From contig UQGS01000052.1 in the NCBI GenBank assembly GCA_900540685.1, positions 1 through 14,394 of the forward strand: a stretch of DNA of 14,394 bases, given 5' to 3'. The first letter of the stretch is position 1. Each line of letters begins with the position of its first letter. The notes under the pieces were generated by a model. The model made no database searches and was not told the origin of the DNA. It saw only the letters and a list, made by a program, of their open reading frames with translations. Positions 6,619 to 13,108 of the stretch are shown piece after piece. The DNA is from an uncultured Catenibacterium sp. (GTDB lineage Bacteria; Bacillota_I; Bacilli_A; Erysipelotrichales; Coprobacillaceae). The translations under genes were made by a program, and so were the position numbers.

Positions 6619-7644
6619 ATGGAAACTATAAAAAAGAATATATATGGCATACTTGTATGTTTAGTTATTTCGATTCCATCATGGTTACTAGGAAAACAAT
6701 TTCCAGTGATCGGTGGGGCAGTTATCTCAATAATTGCAGGTATGATTATCACAATGTTTTGGAAAGAAAAAGGTAAAGCAGTACCAGGTATCAAATGGAC
6801 TTCTAAGATCATCCTACAGACTGCTGTTGTCTTATTAGGTTTTGGTATGAACTTAGGTGTCATCTTTGAAACAGGAAAACAGTCATTACCTATTATTATT
6901 TGTACAATCTCAACTTCACTTCTTATTGCATGGCTTTTAAGAACAGTATTACATGTACCTTCTAATACATCTATTCTCGTAGGTGTTGGTTCATCTATTT
7001 GTGGTGGGTCTGCCATTGCAGCTACTGCACCAGTCATTGATGCAGATGATGATGAAGTCGCTCAGGCTATTGCGGTTATTTTCTTCTTTAACGTACTTGC
7101 CGCACTATTCTTCCCAGTTTTAGGAAAAGCCATTGGTTTTGATACATTACATGGTGATGCATTTGGAATATTTGCAGGAACTGCCATTAACGATACATCT
7201 TCAGTCACTGCAGCTGCATCTACTTGGGATAGTATGTGGTATTTAGGCAGTGCTACACTCAATAAAGCCGTTACTGTAAAATTAACACGTACACTTGCAA
7301 TTATTCCTATCACTTTAGGATTATCAATGATTAGAAGTAAGAATAACCAGAAATCTTCAAACTTCAGCTTAAAGAAAGCATTCCCTATGTTTATTCTTTA
7401 CTTTGTCTTAGCTGCCATTATTACTACAGTCAGTCTTCATATGGGAGTAAGTAGTCAAGTTTTCTTACCTATTAAAGAATTATCTAAATTCCTTATTATC
7501 ATGGCTATGTCTGCGATTGGATTAAATAGTAATGTGATTCACTTAATTAAGACAGGTGGTAAACCACTATTAGTAGGGGCATCATGCTGGTGTGGTATTA
7601 CTCTTGTTTCATTACTCATGCAGCATGTGATGGGTATCTGGTAA
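6619..7644 (+). CDS. yeiH: YeiH-family putative sulfate exporter (UPF0324)
   Basis: A polytopic membrane protein of 341 residues with about ten hydrophobic segments, fitting the YeiH/UPF0324 (Cons_hypoth698) family. Conserved stretches include LLGFGMNLG at 72-80, GVGSSICGGSAIAATAP at 122-138, the acidic DADDDE at 141-146 and FAGTAINDTSSVTAAAS at 185-201. The family is listed as a putative sulfate exporter; the true substrate in this organism is inference. The start at 6619 is preferred over the in-frame ATG 6586 because AAAGCAGG (about 6605-6612) lies at proper spacing and 6586 sits within the -10 box. It is divergent from its likely LysR regulator. Confidence 0.9.
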   Translation: METIKKNIYGILVCLVISIPSWLLGKQFPVIGGAVISIIAGMIITMFWKEKGKAVPGIKWTSKIILQTAVVLLGFGMNLGVIFETGKQSLPIIICTISTSLLIAWLLRTVLHVPSNTSILVGVGSSICGGSAIAATAPVIDADDDEVAQAIAVIFFFNVLAALFFPVLGKAIGFDTLHGDAFGIFAGTAINDTSSVTAAASTWDSMWYLGSATLNKAVTVKLTRTLAIIPITLGLSMIRSKNNQKSSNFSLKKAFPMFILYFVLAAIITTVSLHMGVSSQVFLPIKELSKFLIIMAMSAIGLNSNVIHLIKTGGKPLLVGASCWCGITLVSLLMQHVMGIW

Positions 7645-7647
7645 TCA

Positions 7648-7676
7648 TTGACTTTACATACTATATTTCTTAATAT
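7648..7676 (+). promoter_or_regulatory. Promoter upstream of LOG gene
   Basis: TTGACT (7648-7653), 17 bases, TAATAT (7671-7676). A perfect inverted repeat, CTATATT/AATATAG (7661-7667 and 7672-7678, loop TCTT), overlaps the -10 and could be an operator. A transcript from here would start near 7683 and run directly into the hairpin at 7688. Confidence 0.4.
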
Positions 7677-7687
7677 AGAAATAGACT

Positions 7688-7717
7688 AACAGTGAGACTT
7701 AGTTCTTACTGTTTTTT
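7688..7717 (+). terminator. Intrinsic terminator or leader attenuator before LOG gene
   Basis: AACAGTGAGA (7688-7697) pairs with TCTTACTGTT (7704-7713) over ten pairs with one G-U, loop CTTAGT, and a six-T run (7712-7717). It lies 44 bases past the yeiH stop and only three bases before the AGGAGA (7721-7726) of the next gene. Confidence 0.75.
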
Positions 7718-7732
7718 AATAGGAGAATACAT

Positions 7733-8269
7733 ATGAATATTACTGTATATTTAGGTGCCTTGAGAGGTAATGATCCAATATTAAAGGATGCAGTCAAAGA
7801 ACTTGGTACATGGATTGGAGAAAACAATCATACACTCATCTATGGTGGATCAAAATCAGGATTAATGGGATATATTGCAGAAAGTGTATTAAGTGCAGGT
7901 GGAAAAGTAATTGGAATAGAACCACAATTCTTCATAGATGAAGAACTACAATATGATGGTTTAACAGAGTTAATTATCACAAAAGATATGACAGAAAGAA
8001 AAACTAAGATGATAGAATTAGGAGATGCCTTTATCGCATTTCCAGGTGGTACAGGGACATTAGAAGAAATATCAGAAGTCATGTCTAAGATTTCATTAAA
8101 ACAGCTTGATGCACCTTGTATATTCTATAATCTCAATGATTATTATAAAGGTATGAAAGAACTCATGTCCCATATGATAGAAATGGGATTATCTACTGAT
8201 GAAAAACAGAAGGGTATCTATTTTGCGAATAGTCTAGAAGATATAAAGAATATTATTGAGAAGGAATAG
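7733..8269 (+). CDS. LOG-family (TIGR00730) nucleotide phosphoribohydrolase
   Basis: A 178-residue Rossmann-like protein of the LOG/YvdD family, which cleaves the N-glycosidic bond of purine 5'-monophosphates and is best known for releasing cytokinin bases. The family signatures are present: TLIYGGSKSGLMGYIAESVL at 34-53, Arg89-Lys90 in ERKTKM, and the nucleotide-phosphate motif FPGGTGTLEE at 103-112. Arg89 and Glu111/Glu112 are the expected catalytic residues. In bacteria the protein probably salvages or hydrolyses AMP-like nucleotides in the cytoplasm; a plant-hormone role is not implied. AGGAGA at 7721-7726 is close behind a terminator. The stop codon is inside the next hairpin. Confidence 0.9.
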   Translation: MNITVYLGALRGNDPILKDAVKELGTWIGENNHTLIYGGSKSGLMGYIAESVLSAGGKVIGIEPQFFIDEELQYDGLTELIITKDMTERKTKMIELGDAFIAFPGGTGTLEEISEVMSKISLKQLDAPCIFYNLNDYYKGMKELMSHMIEMGLSTDEKQKGIYFANSLEDIKNIIEKE

Positions 8270-8292
8270 TGATTTTTTTCATTATTCCTTTT
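8261..8292 (+). terminator. Hairpin terminator overlapping LOG stop
   Basis: AAGGAATAGTGA (8261-8272) pairs with TCATTATTCCTT (8279-8290), twelve pairs with one G-U, around a T6 loop; the trailing T-run is short (TTTT 8289-8292). The A-run/T-run symmetry is weak, so efficiency is uncertain. The LOG TAG lies in the left arm. Confidence 0.6.
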
Positions 8293-8297
8293 ATAAT
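8292..8297 (+). promoter_or_regulatory. -10 box for the primase-helicase gene
   Basis: A perfect TATAAT directly after the LOG hairpin and 30 bases before ATG 8327. No good -35 is seen. AAGGAGA (8314-8320) is the ribosome binding site. Confidence 0.45.
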
Positions 8298-8326
8298 GGA
8301 ATAAATAACAATTAAGGAGACATACA

Positions 8327-11227
8327 ATGAATCTAGAAGGGCAGAACTTGGAATCATTAAGAAAGATGATTAGACATCTTCAAGAAGAAAATCAAGAATT
8401 AAAAGAATTATTAAAGAAATCGAACATCACATTTAATGAATCAAAAGAAGAAACGACAAATAAAAATTCAAATGAGGATGTGTGTATCAAGGATACGTAT
8501 ATTACTGATATTCTTGCAGCTTACTTCCTCACTTTATTTCAAGGGAGAAGAGATGTATACGCATTAAGAGGGGCTAAGGGAGGATACTTTCCACAATGTC
8601 ATAATAGGTGGAAGGATCAGTGCCCAAAACAAAATAAAAAGAAGATGTCCTGCCAGGAATGCCCCTATAGAGAGTGGAAAAAATTAGATAGAGAAGTAGG
8701 AAAAAGACATTTATTAGGCTACAAAGACAATTGTACAGATGTCATTGGACTCTATCCTTTACTAGAAGATGATACATGTAAACTGCTTGTTTTTGATTTT
8801 GATAATCATGATGAAGACAATAGTGAAAATAATGATTGGAAAGATGAAATTGACGCCATCAGAAAAATATGTCATGAGAATGGTATTGATGTATTAATAG
8901 AACGTTCACGTTCAGGGCGTGGTGCACATGCATGGATCCTCTTTAAAGAATTTATACCTGCCTCTCTTGCAAGGGAATTTGGATTACTATTAATTGAGAA
9001 GGGTGCACAATCTATTAATTTGAAATCATTCAAATATTATGATCGTATGTTTCCAACTCAGGACCATAGCGAAGGCTTAGGTAATCTCGTCGCATTACCA
9101 CTTCAAGGGCAGGCATTAAGACAAGGAAACAGTGCTTTTGTAGATGAGAACTGGAATCCTTACTATGATCAATGGAAATTACTAAGAACAATTCATCAAT
9201 TATCTAAAAATGAGATAGAAGAATATATTTACAAGTGGAAAGAAGAACTTTCTATTCCTCAAGGTCTTCTTACAATTAATCCTGGAAAAAGAATCAAACC
9301 TTGGAAAAAAGATAAAAACTTCCATAATGAAGATGTGATAGAAAAGCTCTCTATTGTCCTTGCAGATGGTATCTATGTCGATACACTTAATCTGAAGCCT
9401 CGTATCCAGAACCAGATCAGGCGCTTAGCTGCTTTTGATAATCCTATCTTCTATAAAAATCATAACTTAGGCTATTCCAATTGGAACCAACCAAGAATCA
9501 TTTATTTAGGAGAAGATCTAGACGATTATATAAAAATCCCAAGAGGATTATTAGAAACTCTCCTCAATAAGTGTCAATCATCAGATATTAAATATGAAAT
9601 CATTGATAAGAGAGAAAAAGGTAAACCTATTAATGTTTCGTTTATTGGTAAACTAAGAGATGAACAGCAGGATGCTGCTTCACAACTATTAAACTATGAT
9701 AATGGTGTACTTAATGCAGCCACTGCATTTGGTAAGACAGTTGTCTCTAGTTATTTGATTTCTCAAAGAAAAGTGAATACACTTATTATTATGCAGAGTG
9801 TTTCACTTATTAATCAATGGGTGGATGAATTACATCACTTTTTAGAAATAAACGAAGACCTTCCTATGTATAAAACAAAAACAGGTATAGAGAAACAAAG
9901 AAAAGATCTTATAGGTGTCTTACATGGTAGTAAAAATACCTTAAATGGTATCATTGATGTTGTATCAGTCAATTCTATTTATGATAAAGAAGGCAATAGT
10001 CGTTTGGACCAAACATATGGAATGGTGATAGTAGATGAATGTCATCATGGTGCTTCTCATGTATTTGAAGAGGTATTACGTCAAATTAATTCTAAATATG
10101 TCTATGGCGTATCTGCTAGTGATAAGAGAATAGACAGACTAGAAAAGAAAGTCTATATGCAGTTAGGTCCAATTAGACATCAATATACAAGCAGGGAAAG
10201 AATAGAAAAACAGACTATCAATCATTATGTTTATCCACGTTTTACTAGAGTAATGGCATTAGGTGAAAGTAAAGATGATCTTAATAGCGCCTATGCATTG
10301 ATTTCTAAAAATGAAGATAGAAATAATATGATTATTTCTGATATCAAAAAGTGTATTGAAGAAAATAGAACACCGATTATTCTGACACGCTATAAGGAAC
10401 ATGCTAAATACCTTTATGAATCACTTAAGAAGAATGTATTAGATCATACATATCTGATTTATGGTGATCATAGTTTAAAGGAAAATGAAGAAGTAAGAAA
10501 AACAATACTAACACTACCTCATAATGAACCTTTTATACTCGTTGCGACATCTCAATCCGTAGGTGAAGGTTTCAATGTACCTAGACTTGATACATTATTC
10601 TTAACGTCTCCTGTATCTGGTGAACCTTTAGTTGATCAGTTCTTAGGAAGAATCAACAGAGACTACAAGTATAAAGAGAGTGCCATCGTCTATGATTATG
10701 TAGATTCACATATCCACTATTTCAATAATATGTATAAGAAACGTTTATCAGCCTATAGAAAGATTGGCTTTGATGTGATCACTGATATTGCAGAGAATAA
10801 ACAAAATGTGAATCATATTTATAATTATAGTGATTATTTAGAAATATTCAGACAGGATATCCATGAAGCCAATAAAAGCATCATTATTTCTAGTCCACAA
10901 TTAGATGAAAAGAAGGTATTATCTTTTATTAAATTAATCAAGGATAGACAAGAAAAGGGTGTTTCAGTCTCTGTCTTCACTAAACAGACAGATGATCCAT
11001 ATACAAATCATATTATAGATTTATTATATGGTAATGGTATATTTGTAGAAATTTATCCTGATTTAGATACATACTTTGCGATTATTGATCAAGAGATTGT
11101 ATGGCATGGTGGAATCAATCTATTAGGTAAATCTAATATCTATGATAGCTTAATGAGAGTTAAATCAAATACTATTGCGGCTGAACTCATAATCAATCAT
11201 ACAAAAGCAGAAGATTGTGACTCCTAG
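8327..11227 (+). CDS. Primase-SF2 helicase-PLD-like fusion (TOTE conflict-system type)
   Basis: 966 residues with several domains in order. 7-32: coiled coil (LRKMIRHLQEENQELKELLK). 91-112: likely zinc ribbon (Cys91, Cys99, Cys109, Cys112). About 130-285: archaeo-eukaryotic primase domain with LLVFDFDNHD (Asp157, Asp159), SRSGRGAHAWILF (His201) and NLVALPLQ. About 438-800: superfamily 2 helicase with Walker A ATAFGKT (465-471), VDECHH (Asp570-His574), motif III SAS (596-598), GEGFNVPR and QFLGRINR (771-778). About 845-950: phospholipase-D-like domain whose HxKxxxxD motif is degenerate (Asp914, Tyr916, Asp921). This matches the primase-helicase-nuclease proteins grouped as TOTE conflict systems, predicted to act on foreign nucleic acid. 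The nuclease here is probably inactive or structural. Cytoplasmic. AAGGAGA precedes ATG 8327; a terminator overlaps the stop. Confidence 0.85.
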   Translation: MNLEGQNLESLRKMIRHLQEENQELKELLKKSNITFNESKEETTNKNSNEDVCIKDTYITDILAAYFLTLFQGRRDVYALRGAKGGYFPQCHNRWKDQCPKQNKKKMSCQECPYREWKKLDREVGKRHLLGYKDNCTDVIGLYPLLEDDTCKLLVFDFDNHDEDNSENNDWKDEIDAIRKICHENGIDVLIERSRSGRGAHAWILFKEFIPASLAREFGLLLIEKGAQSINLKSFKYYDRMFPTQDHSEGLGNLVALPLQGQALRQGNSAFVDENWNPYYDQWKLLRTIHQLSKNEIEEYIYKWKEELSIPQGLLTINPGKRIKPWKKDKNFHNEDVIEKLSIVLADGIYVDTLNLKPRIQNQIRRLAAFDNPIFYKNHNLGYSNWNQPRIIYLGEDLDDYIKIPRGLLETLLNKCQSSDIKYEIIDKREKGKPINVSFIGKLRDEQQDAASQLLNYDNGVLNAATAFGKTVVSSYLISQRKVNTLIIMQSVSLINQWVDELHHFLEINEDLPMYKTKTGIEKQRKDLIGVLHGSKNTLNGIIDVVSVNSIYDKEGNSRLDQTYGMVIVDECHHGASHVFEEVLRQINSKYVYGVSASDKRIDRLEKKVYMQLGPIRHQYTSRERIEKQTINHYVYPRFTRVMALGESKDDLNSAYALISKNEDRNNMIISDIKKCIEENRTPIILTRYKEHAKYLYESLKKNVLDHTYLIYGDHSLKENEEVRKTILTLPHNEPFILVATSQSVGEGFNVPRLDTLFLTSPVSGEPLVDQFLGRINRDYKYKESAIVYDYVDSHIHYFNNMYKKRLSAYRKIGFDVITDIAENKQNVNHIYNYSDYLEIFRQDIHEANKSIIISSPQLDEKKVLSFIKLIKDRQEKGVSVSVFTKQTDDPYTNHIIDLLYGNGIFVEIYPDLDTYFAIIDQEIVWHGGINLLGKSNIYDSLMRVKSNTIAAELIINHTKAEDCDS

Positions 11228-11241
11228 AGCACAATCTTTTT
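11211..11241 (+). terminator. Intrinsic terminator overlapping primase-helicase stop
   Basis: AAGATTGTG (11211-11219) pairs perfectly with CACAATCTT (11230-11238); inner CTC/GAG pairs extend the stem past a bulged A, leaving loop CTA. T-run 11237-11241. The TAG stop lies in the loop region. Confidence 0.85.
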
Positions 11242-11255
11242 AAAATATACAAAAA

Positions 11256-11264
11256 TGGTATAAT
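11256..11264 (+). promoter_or_regulatory. Extended -10 promoter for transglutaminase-macro unit
   Basis: TGGTATAAT is a perfect extended -10, 15 bases after the preceding terminator, with no clear -35. Start predicted near 11271, just before GGAGG (11275-11279). Confidence 0.6.
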
Positions 11265-11288
11265 CTATATGAATGGAGGATGATCATA

Positions 11289-11999
11289 ATGGATGAATAT
11301 CTGAAAGAAACGCATATGCTGAATTATTCTCATCCAGCAATTCAGAAGTTAATTCATGATAAACACTGGAACGAAATAAATAAATTTGAAAGAATACAAT
11401 CAATCTATAATTATGTAAGAGATGATATACTATTTGGGTATAATAGTGATGATACTATACAAGCTTCAAAAATATTGTCCGATGGTTTTGGTCAATGTAA
11501 TACAAAAGGAACTTTATTTATGGCGTTACTACGTGCCTGTGATATACCATGTAGAATTCATGGTTTTACTATCGATAAGAAATTACAAAAAGGCGCCATG
11601 ACAGGTATTGTATATCGTAGTGCACCTGCTCATATATTTCATAGCTGGGTAGAAGTATACCTTGAAAACCAGTGGTATGAACTAGAAGGGTTTATTCTAG
11701 ATAAAGAATATCTGAAAAAACTTCAAAAACGATATACAAAATGTAATGGCCCATTTTGTGGTTATGGGGTTGCAGTGAAGGATTTTAGAAACCCAACTAT
11801 TGATTTCAATAGAAACAATACCTATATTCAAAGTGAAGGAATTACTCAAGACTTTGGTATTTACGATTGTCCAGATAAGTTATTAAAAGAACATCATCAA
11901 GAGATGTCACTCATTAAATCATTGACCTACAAGTATATTGGTAGACATCTCATGAATTATAATGTAAAGAAAATGAGGAGGTCCCACTATGGCATTTAA
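11289..11999 (+). CDS. Transglutaminase-like (papain-fold) protein
   Basis: A 236-residue transglutaminase-superfamily protein, the fold of protein-crosslinking enzymes and many cysteine peptidases. The catalytic Cys70 is in SDGFGQCNTKGTLFMALLRA and His118 in HSWVEVYLENQWYELEG. The third residue, usually Asp, appears to be Glu133, with Asp138 as an alternative. A partial family resemblance is RIQSIYNYVRDDILFGYN at 35-52. No signal peptide or membrane segment is present, unlike many exported family members, so a cytoplasmic peptidase, amidase or nucleotide/peptide hydrolase is more likely than cell-wall work. ATG 11280 is too close to GGAGG (11275-11279), so ATG 11289 is chosen. The last 11 bases overlap the macro gene, whose own GAGGAGG lies within this gene. 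Confidence 0.85.
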   Translation: MDEYLKETHMLNYSHPAIQKLIHDKHWNEINKFERIQSIYNYVRDDILFGYNSDDTIQASKILSDGFGQCNTKGTLFMALLRACDIPCRIHGFTIDKKLQKGAMTGIVYRSAPAHIFHSWVEVYLENQWYELEGFILDKEYLKKLQKRYTKCNGPFCGYGVAVKDFRNPTIDFNRNNTYIQSEGITQDFGIYDCPDKLLKEHHQEMSLIKSLTYKYIGRHLMNYNVKKMRRSHYGI

Positions 12000-12993
12000 G
12001 ATAGTAAGAAATGATATCACAAAAGTTGAAGCTGATATCATAGTAAATACAGCTAATCCAAAACCTAAATGTGTCAGTGGCACAGATCTTGCGATATATG
12101 AAGCAGCAGGAAAAGAAGCACTTCTTGCAGAAAGAATGACTATTGGGCCTATTGAAAGAGGAGAGATTGCGGTCACTGGTGCTTATAACCTCAATGCGAA
12201 GTATATTATTCATACAGTAGGACCTGTATGGATTGATGGAAATCATCATGAACTTGAAATACTAGAAAGATGTTATCGTCTGCCTCTACAAAAAGCAGTA
12301 GAACTAGGATGTCAGAGCATCGCATTTCCTCTTATTTCAACAGGTGTTTATGAATTTCCAAAAGACAAGGCATTGCATGTTGCAGTATCTGTCTTCAGTC
12401 AGTTTTTAACTGAACATGAAATAGAAATTATCCTCGTTGTATTTGATAAGACCTCTTTTCAATTATCCAGCCAGATTGTAGGAGAAATCGATTCTTATAT
12501 TGATGCGAACTATATCAAAGAAAGTCATATCAAAGAGTATCCTTTAAGCTACAGACGAAGTGCTCGTGTTCGTTCTTTATTTAACTCTACGTTTCACGAA
12601 GAACCATCTCTACATTTATCGAATACTTCTTTAGAAGATCAGCTCACAAACATTGGTCCATCATTTCATGATAAATTGTTTGAACTCATAGACAAAGCCC
12701 ACCTAGATAATAAAGATGTATGGAAAAGAGCGAATTTAGATAGAAAACTCTTTTCAAAGATCCAATGTAACAAGAATTATCACCCTAAAAAGAAAACAGT
12801 ATTCGCATTATGTATCGCATTACATCTTAATCTAGAAGAATCAAAAGATCTTCTTGCAAGAGCGGATTGGGCATTTAGTCCAAGCAGTAAAGTAGATTTA
12901 ATTGTACAAAAAGCAATCATAGATAAACAATATGATATTATGGAACTCAACATCACATTGTTCAAATATACCAATGAAACTCTTGGTGCTTAA
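11989..12993 (+). CDS. Macro-domain protein with C-terminal HTH-like module
   Basis: 334 residues. Residues 1-165 are a macro domain: VEADIIVNTANPKP with Asn20 and Asn23, a shortened loop CVSGTDLAIYEAAG at 28-41 in place of the GGGGVxxAI form, YIIHTVGPVW at 72-81 and AFPLISTGVYEFP at 112-124 (phosphate-binding loop). This suggests ADP-ribose or O-acetyl-ADP-ribose hydrolysis. Residues about 215-334 are a separate helical module (DVWKRANLDRKLFSKIQ, then KKKTVFALCIALHLNLEES) that resembles a Cro/C1-type helix-turn-helix and is, as I recall, often attached to Firmicute macro proteins. The pair could bind nucleic acid or a partner protein. GAGGAGG (11975-11981) sits seven bases before ATG 11989, and the 11-base overlap implies coupling to the transglutaminase-like gene. 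Tandem hairpins end the unit. Confidence 0.88.
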   Translation: MAFKIVRNDITKVEADIIVNTANPKPKCVSGTDLAIYEAAGKEALLAERMTIGPIERGEIAVTGAYNLNAKYIIHTVGPVWIDGNHHELEILERCYRLPLQKAVELGCQSIAFPLISTGVYEFPKDKALHVAVSVFSQFLTEHEIEIILVVFDKTSFQLSSQIVGEIDSYIDANYIKESHIKEYPLSYRRSARVRSLFNSTFHEEPSLHLSNTSLEDQLTNIGPSFHDKLFELIDKAHLDNKDVWKRANLDRKLFSKIQCNKNYHPKKKTVFALCIALHLNLEESKDLLARADWAFSPSSKVDLIVQKAIIDKQYDIMELNITLFKYTNETLGA

Positions 12994-12996
12994 CTG

Positions 12997-13024
12997 ACGT
13001 CGGTACTTCATGTATCGACGTTTT
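12997..13024 (+). terminator. Intrinsic terminator after macro-HTH gene (first of two)
   Basis: ACGTCGGTAC (12997-13006) pairs with GTATCGACGT (13012-13021), ten pairs with one G-U, loop TTCAT, T-run 13021-13024. Confidence 0.8.
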
Positions 13025-13027
13025 AAA

Positions 13028-13057
13028 ATGTCGCTTTTATGGCGACCATATCTTTTT
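13028..13057 (+). terminator. Second tandem hairpin terminator
   Basis: ATGTCGC (13028-13034) pairs with GCGACCAT (13042-13049) with one bulged C, followed by TTTTT at 13053-13057. It backs up the hairpin just before it. Confidence 0.6.
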
Positions 13058-13084
13058 GATCTTCACTTATACTAATAGTGTAAT
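13056..13084 (+). promoter_or_regulatory. Likely promoter region of the ADP-ribosylglycohydrolase gene
   Basis: TTGATC (13056-13061), 17 bases, TGTAAT (13079-13084). TATACT at 13068-13073 is an alternative -10 without a matching -35. The exact choice is uncertain, but the tandem terminators upstream make a promoter here likely. Confidence 0.4.
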
Positions 13085-13108
13085 AAAAAAAGATTGGAGG
13101 AATATATT

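Noticed and set aside
6612..7037. 141-codon open frame on the minus strand inside the YeiH gene
   Set aside because: It lies wholly antisense to a well-supported membrane protein, has no ribosome binding site or recognisable motif, and its existence follows from the codon use of the plus-strand gene.
8327..11227. Restriction-modification or type I restriction helicase subunit
   Set aside because: The N-terminal DxD/GxH primase motifs and the Cys cluster, and the lack of methylase or specificity genes nearby, fit a primase-helicase conflict protein better.
11950..12249. Two minus-strand open frames over the start of the macro-HTH gene
   Set aside because: Both are antisense to a strong macro-domain motif set and lack any support of their own.
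11989..12993. DarG-type antitoxin of a DarTG system
   Set aside because: The length is similar, but the macro domain is not visibly TARG1/DarG-like, the tail differs as far as I can judge, and no DarT toxin gene lies next to it.
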